Origin: Serpula lacrymans var. lacrymans S7.9 | Lineage: Eukaryota; Basidiomycota; Agaricomycetes; Boletales; Serpulaceae | Direction: 5' to 3' | DNA length: 64,000 nucleotides | NCBI RefSeq assembly: GCF_000218685.1 | Contig: NW_006763297.1 | Location: forward strand, 2,042,912 to 2,106,911 | Shown: piece by piece, positions 1 through 10,611 of the stretch | Layout of the letters: every line of letters begins with the position of its first letter | How positions within the stretch are numbered: the stretch's first letter is position 1 | Program-made: the position numbers and the translations under genes | Notes under the pieces: generated by a model | Seen by the model: only the letters and a program-made list of their open reading frames with translations | Told to the model about the DNA's origin: nothing | Database searches by the model: none

Positions 1-1388
1 AATCGTTAGAAGTAAATCCAAAAATATTTTCCTCTTCTTCTAAATCTCTTTCTACCTGTGAGCTAGTGGTAGAATTACTGTCCAAGTTCGAGGTTGTTTC
101 GTCTGGTGAGGGGGTTCTTTCTATAAGAACGTTTCCTTGGATTAACGAGGAGACGGGAGGAATATAAGAGAAATTTCCGTGGGTCAGATGGTACTCCGGT
201 TTGTACTGCGAGTAGACTCTGTTGTTTTCTCGAATAAGTACTCCCCAGAACTCGGTGTTGATCTCGGTAACGATGAAACGATCTGTGGGGTGGCGGATGA
301 CTAAATCAAAAACTTCTTTTCCGTAGTTTTGGTATTCTCTGAACAATCGACAGACGTTTCTGATCTGTCTTTGTTCTCTTTCCCAATTCCTTCCTTCGAG
401 GATCTCGTGTCCAATCTTAAACACTAATCTGCAAAATTGCGATATGCAGGCTACTATCCTTCGTATTGCGTTGCGGCAGAAAGGGGTGACAACTAATACG
501 TGGACTCCTGTTTTAAGATAATCTCGTGTGTTGAAGGCGTCGTTTTGTTCGGGAGTGAGGGGGACGTCGAAGAAGAATGGTATTTCCCGATAGAACTTGA
601 TGAGATCGGTTTCGTAAATTCCAATTCTTGTGAAAAAAAGTTCAAGAGGGGTAGGATTAAATGACGCTGTAACGTATACGTCAATTTTGGATGGTTCGAG
701 ATAGGGCGTAAGGAATTCTAGGTAGGGTGCGGAGTAGGGTCGTCGGTGGATGATGATTCCGCAGGGAAGTAGGTAGTGGATTTCTCTTCCGTCTTGTTCT
801 GGTGAGAACCCAAGTTGGGGAGTTTCGACGTAGTTCGGGAGGTGATAGATGCGTGGGGAGATTCCGTCGGATAGTATGAGAAGAGCTGTTTTATGTTCTG
901 CCGCTCGTCGTCTGAGGGCTCGTCTTTCTTCACTGTCGTTCCGACGAGGGGGTTCTAGAATTCTCTGTTCGTAGACTTCGATCGATAGGTGCTCTAGGTG
1001 TATCGAATTGAACCTGAACAATTCTCTGGATGCTTGATCGGATTCCCAAAAGCAGGTTTGAGCAGCTGCTGATGCGTACTCGAGTAAGCGCGACGTATTG
1101 ACGGAGTTGGGAGATTTCGAATGCTAAATCGTCGACGGCTAGAACTAGTCCTTCTAGTTCAGAAATGGGGGAAGAGGCGGCTGATGAGTCTTCGTAGTAC
1201 TCAGTTTCTGTGTCGCTGTGGGCAGGCTGGGGGTGCGTGGCAGCGTTGACAGGTACTGCAACGTGGAGGTCTCGGTTGTTGAGTGCGCGGTGGAATTCCT
1301 CGAGAGAACGGCGTTCTTCGTCCGTTACTAGGCTCTCTCTGATGTTCGACAGTTTGACGATTGTAGAAGTGATCGAAGACGACGGCTA
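1..1388 (-). pseudogene. Uncharacterised ORF, truncated by window edge, frameshifted
   Basis: Read on the minus strand, one frame stays open from about 1100 down to base 1 and off the window. It has a hydrophilic, charged composition and an acidic Ser/Thr-rich stretch near the left edge (SNSTTSSQVERDLEEEEN). Upstream, about 1388 to 1090, a different frame carries coding-like sequence (EERRSLEEFHRALNN, then LAFEISQLRQYVAL). The two frames meet near 1085-1100, where a single-base shift would join them; an intron there is the alternative, but I see no good splice pair. A possible 3' splice site (ctcaccctag) lies at about 1389. I do not recognise the product. It lies about 230 bp from a solo-type LTR, so a gag-like protein of a retroelement is possible, but no zinc knuckle is visible. 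Confidence 0.4.
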
Positions 1389-1618
1389 GGGTGAGGACTT
1401 GAGCGAGAACAAGTAAGAGTATTACTTCGAGGTGGGTAGGAATATTGGAGAAGACAACTAGCTAGCTTAGCTAGAAGGCAAGTGTTTGTTTTGAGATGGG
1501 TAGGAGGACGGTGAATGACAACACGTCCGAGGGATGAAGGAAAAAAGTGGGTTAGGGCTATAATGGGTTCAAGCGAGATGGTGCGCTGTGAACGGATTGT
1601 AGAGTGAGCTTTCTATTT

Positions 1619-2315
1619 TGTGAGGCAACGATAAACTATAACAAGAACTAAACCTATCTCCTTCTGCACTTGCAGGGAGTAAGGGTTCAATGAGCTTGAG
1701 GTCGACAGACGCTATCAAATATAGCGAGTAGAGGACTTTGGAGAGGTAAGCTTCAAAGGTTCTTGTTGAGGAGTAAAGCGGGTAAATTCAGTAATAGAAA
1801 GCTAAGGAGCTATACATGAATAGGTACGTCTTTATATAGGGAACTGTCCGTTCCTCAGACCGAAAGGAGAATATACGAAAAGTGGTCTGAGGAATTAATC
1901 AACCAATAAGAAAAAGGGAGAGTAACTATCGTACGACTTCTGGCTTGATTAATCAGCAGGTGAGAGACTTGCACTAATAATAGAAGATTGTCACGCGTGG
2001 TCAGGAACCGTATCCTCATGATGAGGTACGATTCTAGATAAGGCGTTATTAGTATTACCAGGCTTTACTGGGGCTTGGAGCTGGTTGGCGAGATGCCTAC
2101 TACCAGTCCCTACCCAGTGTGCTGGCTGGCTGGGAGCGATGCCCAGTCTCTGATTTGTGATATAAAATGGTAACGATGGTTAAGAAAGCCTGTGAGGGCT
2201 ATGAGAAGTAGAACGGCAAACGATACCTCTAGCCCTAGAGCCAGAGGCGTAATGGGAAAAGCGTTCGAAAACCAAGACATAGTGAAGATAAAGAAATAAT
2301 AAAATGGTCCTTACA
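1619..2315. repeat. LTR family A, copy 1 (about 697 bp)
   Basis: The sequence starts TGTGAGGCAAC and ends GGTCCTTACA, the TG..CA form of an LTR. It matches copies at 9838, 10960 and 14756 through most of its length, including the internal words GGTCAGGAACCGTATCCTC and CTGGCTGGCTGGGAG. The five bases outside each end (TATTT and CTATC) do not match, so this copy either lost its duplication or borders internal sequence of an element. The orientation of the family is not established. Bases 1389-1618 to its left hold no gene that I can see. Confidence 0.8.
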
Positions 2316-2627
2316 CTATCACTGGGAACCTCGTCACCTCGTCATCCTCGTTGTTCTCAAGCCTACCTTGTGCTACAATTAGCAAGGTAGTGCTCATCTA
2401 TACTCGTCACTAAGCCCTATCTTCTATAAATTCAACTATCCCTCCTCCTCAAAACCCACACTCATACATCTCTGGGTTTTACTTTGAAGGATCGTTATAC
2501 GTACCACCCCACAAACAACCAGACCACTCCACTGTTCTAGGAGGCAAAGCCCATAAACAAGTTCCATGGAATCTGGGAGGATTGTGTGTTAGTTTGTTTT
2601 TGTGTGTGGTTTTCTAACAGCAGTTCT
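2316..2627. other. No gene seen between LTR and copia tail
   Basis: AT-rich, low-information sequence between LTR A copy 1 and the copia remnant. The left part may be internal or flanking DNA of a retroelement. No ORF, RNA gene or clear repeat was found. Confidence 0.4.
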
Positions 2628-2772
2628 CATCATCGACAACGCTATTGAAGAGGGGAAGATTGAAATGATTTGTTGCCTGACAAATGATATGATCGCAGAC
2701 ACACTCACTAAAGTATTGCTATCTATGAAAGCAAAGCCTTTTGCTGCCGCACTTGGACTCTATACAGCTTGA
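2628..2772 (+). pseudogene. Copia (Ty1) retrotransposon RNase H tail
   Basis: An open stretch ends with a stop at about 2770 and reads as the C-terminus of a Ty1/copia polyprotein: an EEGKIEMICC segment, then MIADTLTKVL and an alanine-rich end just before the stop. The D-x-LTK motif is characteristic of copia RNase H termini. Directly after the stop is the purine-rich run gagggggag, the usual polypurine tract, and then an LTR beginning TGTTGGA. Everything upstream of this segment is missing, so it is a 3'-end fragment of a dead element. Confidence 0.75.
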
Positions 2773-2779
2773 GGGGGAG

Positions 2780-3050
2780 TGTTGGACAGAGAGTATTGAG
2801 TGAGGAGACAAGCCAATATGAAGCACCTAGAATAAAGGCATGTAAGTACGGGTGGCCCGTGACCACTATATACCATCAGAAAATTTTTGATCATGCCCAC
2901 CTACCTACTTATAAGAAGGCCTGGTTGCCATGTATCACCTCAGACTCTATCACAAGATTTGAGGTGAGACCCTCTTGTTTTCCCCCTTTGAATACCTAGG
3001 TAATTATTAATGTAGCTCTTATTTTATCATAGACTCAATCTGAATGACTT
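2780..3050 (+). repeat. LTR family C (copia 3' LTR), copy 1
   Basis: It begins TGTTGGACAG immediately after the polypurine tract of the copia tail. It shares with a second copy at 17521 a GGTGGCC..ATATACC..CATCAGAAAA block and, further on, a GAGGTgAGACCCT block followed by CAAATACCTAG-type sequence. The right end is uncertain because similarity fades near 3050. The LTR is shorter than copy 2, which carries an internal duplication. Bases 3051-3138 show nothing. Confidence 0.6.
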
Positions 3051-3138
3051 GAGGGCCTTGCTTAGGCTTGTACCCAGCCAGATCACTGGGTTTAATTTTG
3101 GTTACTAGCTGAAATTGCTTCAAGCACACCCAATGAAT

Positions 3139-3546
3139 GGCTAGGACCGCTTGTCGCCATTTTGTGAGGAGGATGAATTCCTCACCAAAGATAAGGTGGG
3201 GACTTAATTGTAGGGACTTGAAAGCCATAAATATTTTATCCCCAAGTTACTATACAAAAAGGCAATTTTGTAACTCGTAGAACACATTGAATATAGGAAA
3301 TTTTTGCAACTTTTTTTGCAAGTAAACTTTGCCAGAAAATGGTAGTGACAGCGACAACAACCTGACCTCAAATTTTTCCAAAAAATATCTATTAACAAAA
3401 AGTGATCTACTGGTTACAAAAATGCTTTTTTCTAACTAAGTTTTTGACATTTTTTTCTGAGTTCTGAGTCCCTACAACAAAGTGCCTACCTCATCTTTGG
3501 TGAGGAATTTGTCCTCCTCACAAAATGGCGATGAGTGGTCCCAGCC
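3139..3546. mobile_element. MITE-like element with about 79-bp terminal inverted repeats
   Basis: The left arm (3139-3217) and right arm (3468-3546) are inverted copies of each other with a modest number of mismatches; both arms contain CGCCATTTTGTGAGGAGGA and TTCCTCACCAAAGAT. The 250-bp centre is AT-rich without a coding frame. No convincing target duplication is visible at the ends, so the exact boundaries are provisional. It could be a non-autonomous DNA transposon of unknown superfamily, or an inverted duplication of other origin. Confidence 0.65.
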
Positions 3547-4024
3547 TGCTTGCAAGCTCGCAAATTCATATCGGCAAATATGATAAGCGCAAGCTAGCCT
3601 AGCAGGTTGGGGACGAGCCTAGGCCTTGCTATATACAATATATAGACAATGTACTGCTCAACAGATATGGAAATTGCCCTGCTGCCGTTGCAAAATTCAG
3701 CGCAAGGTGTATGCCAATGGCAATTGGCGCTTACCAAGTCAGCATTCTCACCAATATCTTGATCAATAATCTGTAACGGATGTGACTCGTCACTCCATAG
3801 ACTCAGCCACTCGGCTATTCACTCAACTAGGAATACCCTAGTCTCCCCTAGGCATACCATTTAGGAAGAAGACAGTCGTTCCTCCTATCAATGGTCTGCT
3901 TCCAAACACGCTGCTTGATGGGAATCTCTTCCCATCAAGCAGCCAAACAAATGCGGCATCCACGGCATGCCTTCCAAAAATGGTATTGTCACATGGAGCG
4001 GCAGCACTACCACAAGTTTGTTAA
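3547..4024. other. No gene; contains a perfect 14-bp stem-loop
   Basis: No coding frame is supported. At 3910-3943 there is a perfect hairpin with 14-bp arms (GCTGCTTGATGGGA and its complement) and a 6-base loop. It lies between two inverted-repeat elements and may be transposon debris. Confidence 0.5.
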
Positions 4025-4656
4025 TGGGTGACTTTCCATAAGGTTTCCGCAATAGAAACGATGTATAAACATGATATTGCAGTCTATGTTCAAATTAAAG
4101 ACTGATCAAGCACTGAGATCAGGCTTACAGAGTCATCATGGACTTGAGTGAAGCAAGTACTACAAGCCAATCTGATGAAGAACAGTCTGGCAATGAACTT
4201 GTCGAACCCACTTGAACAAGCTGCACTGGCACTTGTGGCTGCTATATATCACATACATTGGAGCAAAGAAAGCACTTCTTCTTCGGGCTTTTATATCACA
4301 AAAACAGTACTGATGTAGTAGTGAGAAACTGTGCATTGAGAGCACAATTCATGCTGTTGTGCTTGATTGAATAGCAGCCTTGAGCAACTCTCGATGTGGG
4401 TTGACAGAGTCAGACCATTGACTGCTCGGACGTATGTCCAAATGCAGACAAAAAATACTATATTTAATTCTGTAAAGTCTAGAAGGGGGGTACCTACCCC
4501 CCTTCTAGATGTGCCATTTAATGACATTTATTCATGGGGCCAAAATAATGGTCCATTGCAAATAGCACCCAATAGGGATGCCGGATCTCGGCCATCACCG
4601 TTTATTACTCGTGTTTATTCTATTTAGCTGTATAAATGCTTATGGAAAGTCACCCA
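4025..4656. mobile_element. MITE-like element, 18-bp perfect terminal inverted repeats
   Basis: TGGGTGACTTTCCATAAG at 4025-4042 recurs exactly as its reverse complement at 4639-4656, so the element would be 632 bp long. The interior has no long ORF but holds a perfect palindrome at 4478-4509 with 15-bp arms (TCTAGAAGGGGGGTA) separated by two bases. The flanks do not show an obvious duplication. The size and terminal repeat fit a non-autonomous DNA transposon; the superfamily cannot be assigned. Confidence 0.6.
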
Positions 4657-6503
4657 ATGTTGAACATTGAAATGAGCATACAACAACCTGTTTTGCCTAC
4701 AGGTTGTATATATATCCACCACCACTTAATGGTACAATACTAATGAACAGTAAATCTGGAAACTTTTGCTTTAATCTTAGTCCCTAACGCTTCATTTCCA
4801 ACCAAGGTAGTATTCCAACAACTCACAACCAGCACCAGGCTTTGAACTGTAGCACTTCACTCAATATGATTGATTGGCCTTCAAGTGTAGCGTCAAATAT
4901 TCAGAGAGAGCCTGTATAACATGCATGAGTCCAATGAAAGTGTTGGTTTACCTGTTCCTGTAGCGGTCACAAAACAGTACATTCCTGCCATCAATAAGGC
5001 TTCCAATTGCTTCTAGTTGGTAGTCATGTATCACGGGGCATCTGGGTATCAATAATGTGTCAATTAAGTATATGGCCTTCATACTGCAAGACGGAAATAC
5101 AAAGGTAGATTGGCCACATTTGCAGGACTGAGCGACATGAGTTGGATTGCTTCGGCAGACACAGCAATATGGACATGACGTGTCTGTTTGTCCGCACACG
5201 TGACTCACTTAGGGAGATTCCTGTACTATGGTTTTTGTCCTCACTTTGGATGCAGACTAGGAACACCCTCATTCGTATCTAACTCTAGTCGTAACCAGTT
5301 TCTACTCTCCTTAGTTAGTATTGGACTTTACTGTTACTCTACATCTTAGCTCCAAACCAGTATATAAGGCTTTCTTGTTCGTAGCTAGACGGTAGCGTTC
5401 GCAGAACTAATAGTAGACCTAATACTGTGACTCCTTGTGCGCTCGAGAGCTCTCTCATCCAAACTCAATCACTCGTGTGACGTTCCCAGTGACCGTTACA
5501 TAATCCCACCCGTCGGTTCATTGCTATCACCGTTCTCACCATCGCCAAATTTTAACCTTCGTTTGATTTTAACTTCACCTTCCTGATCTTGGTTTTCATT
5601 AGATTAATATTAAAATACCTCAGACGTCACTCTAAGAACATAAGACCGTAAGACAACACGAAACCCAATTGATGCAACCCATAAAACCCTAAGTAGCAGA
5701 TGGTAGAAATTGTATAATTGTACACAGTATGCATAAGAGAGATATATGTACAACTTTAAAGTGAGAGAAATAGACAGAAAGAACAAGCAAAGACGTGAAA
5801 GTGTGAAGCAAACATAAAACAAAAAGAAAAATAAACAAAGGTGGATGTGTCAACCTCCAGTAGCTCAGTAGCTGAAAGAATGCTGGGCGAGAAGCAAGAT
5901 GTAAACCTCGCTATCTACGTTCCTTTCCTGTTCGGGGAGGGAGACTAGTCACTAGTATGCGCATGCGCGTGTAAAAGAGAGGTAATGCGTAAGCAGCCGT
6001 CAGTCGTCAATCATATTCGTAATACGTATCGTAGGAATTTAATCAAAGAATGGACAAGTGAAAAGAGAGACCAAGATGAGGGGAAAAAATGATACATTGA
6101 TTCAAGCTCTCGTCACTCAGAAACGCGAGTGGAGGGTGCGCATGGTGCATGGTGGGGTATAGGGTGGAAAGACATACAGAAGGGTGGTACGCGGGGCTCA
6201 AGGGGAATATGAAAAGACGAGAAGAAATATAAAAGAAGCTTCGGAAGGGGACTGCGGTAGCAATGAGATTGTAGCCCATTCTATAACAGAACAGAACAGA
6301 CGGCAGGGTGCGCACGTAATACACCTGAGATCGTCTGGCGCTTCAGCTTTGAGCGTTGGTCGTTATTGCATTGATCCGCGCTTTGAGCTTTGTGCGCTGG
6401 AGAAAGGCGGGATGCGATGACGGGAGGGAATAGACGGGCGAGATGGAGTGGATTCACTGCATCCAACGTTGTCCTAGGTATCGTCCCCCAAGCTGAGCCA
6501 TCA
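4657..6503. other. Gene-free interval upstream of the F-box 3' end
   Basis: Only short overlapping ORFs without family resemblance occur here. Bases 5940-5975 include ACTAGTCACTAGT followed by an alternating purine-pyrimidine run (TATGCGCATGCGCGTGT). The last few hundred bases before 6504 are probably the 3' untranslated region of the F-box gene. I see no repeat shared with the rest of the window. Confidence 0.4.
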
Positions 6504-8276
6504 CTATGAGTCCTCTTCCCCATCCTCATCACCCGGATCCTCGTCCTCATTATCAAACTCACAATCCGTACTCTCAGGACCAGACCCCCCGCTATCCACA
6601 GCATGGGCATGCGCTGGAGAGTCAGCGGGTATACTGATTCCTTCTTCGTTTCCTTCGTCGTTGGCAATGACAGCGGGAAAGTGATTGTCAGATTGCCCTA
6701 CCGAATCGACCTCATCGTCGCCATCTTCGTCGTTAATGCCTTCTTCCTCTTGTTGCTCGTCGTCTTCGCCTTCTCCCTGGTCGTCCTCATCATCCTCATC
6801 ATCGCTCTCCTCCTCTTCTTCCACACCTATCCACTCAACTTCCACGTTCCGTCCACTTTCCCCCACCCACCCCTGCTCCACCAACCTATCCATCACTCCA
6901 TCCTTTACACCCTTGACAACCCACTTCGCAGGCCGACACCCAGCACGGTCCCTGTGTGCAATGAGCGCTTCGAGTTGGGCGCCCGAGATGCCCGAGAGGG
7001 TGAGTGCATGCAGGGAGGGAAGATACGCAGCAGTGCTCATGGTACTAGAACTCGACGAAACGGCGACGCTGATAAGATCCTCGCATAAGACAGCAAAGGC
7101 GCCGTCTGGGAGCCTGTTGAAGTTGGCATCGAGGAGAGAAAGATCGGGTACGGCGGCAAGGAGAGCACGCCAGGCTTTCAGAGTGCAGTCGAGAGAAGTG
7201 ACGGTGAGTTGTTCGAGGTGCGCGAGGGACGTATGAGGCGGTACGTCGTCAGTACCATCGCCATCCTCACCATCATCGCCGCTACTACCAGACACCTGGA
7301 CGGGGGAAGCGAGGAGGGATACGAACGCCGTGAAGTCCTGCTCTGGCAGATCGAGTGTGAGACGACGGAGATTGGGGATGATCATCGTATCGAAGAGAGC
7401 GCAGAGCTGGTCGGGGTCGAGGTCTGTGAGAGATAGGTCTGCTAGGGCACTGAGGAGGATGGGAGAGCCTCTGAGATGCTTTGGGGGGATGGAGCGAGGG
7501 CCTGAATAGTGTAACGCTAGGTTCTCGAGGGCAGGCGAGGTGGAGAGCATCTCGGACCAATGATGCCATTCTGGGCGAACACCCTCTGAGTGTAGTGCGA
7601 GTTGGACGGTGGATAGGGAGCGGAGAAAGGGCGTGTGGGCCCAGGGCAGGTTGACGCCAATGAGCGAAACGTTCTTGATAGCTGGCAGAACACCGTCAAA
7701 TATCATGACTGGGGGTCTAACGGTCGCGAGATACAAGTTCTGGGCACAGCCGAAATTCTCAAAGTGGAAGAGCTGAAGAGTTTCGAGGGCGGGAGCGGGG
7801 CCACACGACGACAGGCGGGCACGTGCGCCGGCTTTGCACTCGTTGTCGCGGATCTTGAGTGAGAAAGAACGCCAGCGAGCGACGTGAGGCGTGATGATGT
7901 CGAATACTGGGTGAAACTCTGCGCGGCAGAGGGTCAGGCCGTCGACGTGGTCGGACACGGCAACGGTCTCGACGAGGATGTCTAGGGTCTGATGGGGCGA
8001 ACGCAGGGCACGCTTGAGGAATACTTGTGCACGGGCCATGTGTGTAGGCTCGCGAAAGTGGATGAGAGACCAGAGAGGCGGGGTGCGGAGGGCGACAGCA
8101 CGCCAGCGTCGAGAGACATGGGAGAGAAAGAGGTTTGTATTTGGAAATGGGGCGGGGAAGGGGTCCTGTGCAGCGGTGAGGGGGAAAGGGTCGCCAGGAT
8201 TGTCGGACTGGAGGGCGAGGACGAAGACACGGGAGAGGAGCTCTACGGGGAGGAGGGAGATGGCAGAGGAATACAT
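6504..8276 (-). CDS. F-box protein with leucine-rich middle and acidic tail
   Basis: A single uninterrupted frame encodes 590 residues. The N-terminus (SLLPVELLSRVFVLAL, then LSHVSRRWRAVALRTPPLW, about residues 7-70) is an F-box of the basidiomycete type, which binds Skp1 in SCF ubiquitin ligases. Residues about 180-440 contain repeated leucine-rich segments (for example LADLSLTDLDPDQLCALF), probably degenerate LRRs for substrate binding. From about residue 475 the protein becomes a long Glu/Asp-rich tail. It has no introns, unlike most genes here; that is common for expanded Agaricomycete F-box families. The start is the first ATG of the frame and sits directly before the F-box. The substrate is unknown. 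Several long ORFs on the opposite strand over the acidic tail are shadows. Confidence 0.9.
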   Translation of the reverse strand: MYSSAISLLPVELLSRVFVLALQSDNPGDPFPLTAAQDPFPAPFPNTNLFLSHVSRRWRAVALRTPPLWSLIHFREPTHMARAQVFLKRALRSPHQTLDILVETVAVSDHVDGLTLCRAEFHPVFDIITPHVARWRSFSLKIRDNECKAGARARLSSCGPAPALETLQLFHFENFGCAQNLYLATVRPPVMIFDGVLPAIKNVSLIGVNLPWAHTPFLRSLSTVQLALHSEGVRPEWHHWSEMLSTSPALENLALHYSGPRSIPPKHLRGSPILLSALADLSLTDLDPDQLCALFDTMIIPNLRRLTLDLPEQDFTAFVSLLASPVQVSGSSGDDGEDGDGTDDVPPHTSLAHLEQLTVTSLDCTLKAWRALLAAVPDLSLLDANFNRLPDGAFAVLCEDLISVAVSSSSSTMSTAAYLPSLHALTLSGISGAQLEALIAHRDRAGCRPAKWVVKGVKDGVMDRLVEQGWVGESGRNVEVEWIGVEEEEESDDEDDEDDQGEGEDDEQQEEEGINDEDGDDEVDSVGQSDNHFPAVIANDEGNEEGISIPADSPAHAHAVDSGGSGPESTDCEFDNEDEDPGDEDGEEDS

Positions 8277-9837
8277 GGCAAGAGCAAAGAATGTCTCACC
8301 CCGTTATATCGCAAATCTCTCGATCGCCCCCTCATCACGTGACTCGCCAATCTCTCCCTCTTATTACTCCGCCGTCCCTTCAGGCTCTACCGATCATCAC
8401 TACTTATGCACTTCCATCTATCCAAAAGCAGGTGCAAATAATCATGTACATCCAAATATTGCATTTGAGGTTTGAAAATCATACTGATAGGCAATGACTT
8501 ATTGCTGAAAATAGCCTTTCAGCCCCAGACTGTTAAGTCTGCCATTCTCTTTTAGGTGGCCCCTGTAAAAACCAAAGACAGTGTTTGAAAATATACAGGG
8601 TGATTTTTCACCTAGTTTAATCTGATTTGATTTGCTGGAAAAATAAAACCTGCTACCATATACAATAAAAAGCTTCTGAGACATTAAGTTCACTTAACAA
8701 TCACCTTTTGCAGTGGAAAATATGTTGCTGGGTCTTCATCCATAGGAACAAGGAGTTCCCTAAGAACCACTGTAAATACATATCTAATCTCCAGGCCATC
8801 CTTTCTCAAATATACCTATATAATACCATTTGTACCTCTTGGCTGTTACAATATGAGATGTACTATAAGGGCCTAGGCTGTTTTGAGTCTTTTATGACAT
8901 GCAGGACACAATATTAGTTCATCTTTAATACTTTCCAAAGTATTAGAAAGGGGGTGGCCATCAGAACCATGACCTTCAAAGTTCATGGAGTTATGGAGGA
9001 CAAAGGAGTGGAGGTGAGAACAGAGTAATAGAACAGAGGATAAGGTTGGAAGTTGACTTAGCTTGTGTGCTAGGCCCTTTTACAGACCTTGGTCCCTAAC
9101 TCAATGAAGTGAATGAGGGAGATAGGAGGATGCAAGAGGAGAAGAGTAAAAACCCTTCAGACAAGGGTTGAAAAGAACTTGGAAAAAAATTGGTAAAAAT
9201 GTTGGTATCCTGCTTTGGACTTTCAGTCTGTCTTATATTTCCTCCACTGTTCTTATGTTCCTCATGGACTCTATACAGCACCCTTGTAATAGATGAAGAC
9301 TTCTTGGTGTGTCTTTCCATTGAATACCATCAACTAACCTGCTCCTACTTTTGAGTCTATCAACTCACTCCTCTACCACCACTTCTTTCTCAAGTTTTTT
9401 GCTGTGTACACCAGTGTATAACAACTTTGGGGTATTGTCACAAGATGAGTGAGCCATTGAGTGACAAAATTGTCAGCTGGCTGCTAATTCAAACACCAAT
9501 AAGAATCCCAGGCACACTAAATAACACAAAAAACAAAAAGAGATAGGATATTCAGAGTTATATACACCTTTGAGATACTTAAAGTGTCCTAGTTGTTATG
9601 CAATATCAGGGGCCATGTAAATATTATTATTTCTTTACAGTAGCTAATTTTTTTGCACTTTTTTCCTGATCAGCCACAAAATACCAAGTTCAAGGTGAAC
9701 ATGCCACTCATAGAATGCACTGGTGTTTTCTTTATTATTACCAAAGCAAAGGTTTTTGCCAGGTTCTCTTTGGACCAGGCTAGCAAGGTGATACACATTT
9801 ACCACATTATTTTTGTATTCTATTGATCTTCTATTAC
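8277..9837. other. Gene-free interval
   Basis: The left part should contain the promoter of the F-box gene, which is transcribed leftward. The remainder has only short ORFs. One minus-strand frame at 9644-9988 looks mildly coding-like but runs into LTR sequence and was not accepted. No repeats shared with other parts of the window were recognised before 9838. Confidence 0.4.
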
Positions 9838-10611
9838 TGTGAGGCAACACTAAACTAAAACAAACACAAAACCTGTCTCTCAACACTTGTAGAGAGGAAG
9901 TGTTACGATAACACAATTTTCGGACCTTTTCTTTTTTTTCATTCTCCGCTTTAACCTTGTACACTTTAGCTTTCACACATGGTGCCACGCGGCACTTCCC
10001 CTTTTGTTCAAACTCCTCTTTCTTGCGCCGCGTTGCCTTCTTCTTATTTTAGATACAACTCTCTCACACAGTGGAGCTGGTCATGTGGGCTAGGCCCCAT
10101 GACATCATCAAGCCACTAACTTTATCAACTGTATAGTACATAAGTACAAACACTCTGTATTAGTATATATACCCCAATAGATCCAGGAGACTCCTTAGCG
10201 AGTCCTCCTGTTGTTAACCAACAAACTCTCTGCAGCCTAAGGGGTAACCACTCCCCATTCACTACCTTTATAGTGTATTCCTGTGTGCGCCAGAGTAACT
10301 AACTCCTGGTTGTTACAGGAAGAGGCCAACAATCAGAATGTTGGTGGATGTGAAAGATTATTGCAGGTAAAGGATAAGGTTGGACTTCAGAGGGATTCTG
10401 ATATGGAGTTTGAATGAGTAATTCAAGTAATAAAAAGCTAGAGAATCATATATTGGTATGTAAGGTCTTTCATAACAAATTGTCTATCTCCTCAGACCAA
10501 AAGAGCAATAAAGAAGAAATGGTCTGGATCTAACTAACCAATAAGAAAAGAATAACTATTGTACAACTTCTAAGGATTAATAAGCCGGTAAGAGAATGTG
10601 CTAAAGATAGA
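9838..10611. repeat. LTR family A, copy 2, split by LTR B copy 1 and truncated
   Basis: TGTGAGGCAACACTAAACT at 9838 matches the start of family A. After about 63 bp it is interrupted by a complete family B LTR (9901-10317) and resumes at about 10318-10323, continuing with family A words such as TTCAAGTAAT, AGAAAGCT-like sequence and CCTCAGACCAAA up to about 10611. There it stops and another family B LTR begins; the distal third of the LTR is not found after that second LTR. Confidence 0.65.
9901..10317 (+). repeat. LTR family B, copy 1 (417 bp), inside LTR A copy 2
   Basis: It starts TGTTACGATAACACAATTTT and ends CTGGTTGTTACA. It is flanked by a direct 5-bp duplication GGAAG (9896-9900 and 10318-10322), the mark of integrase-mediated insertion. 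No internal retrotransposon sequence remains, so it is a solo LTR. It shares internal words with copies at 10612, 12758 and 15796, including AGTATATATACCCCAATAGAT and GAGTCCTCCTGTTG. Confidence 0.85.

Noticed and set aside
6603..7236. Two long plus-strand ORFs (161 and 183 codons) rich in Val/Phe/Leu or Ser/Pro
   Set aside because: They lie antisense to the F-box gene, mostly over its acidic-repeat tail and the adjoining coding sequence; their odd composition is the complement of Glu/Asp codons.
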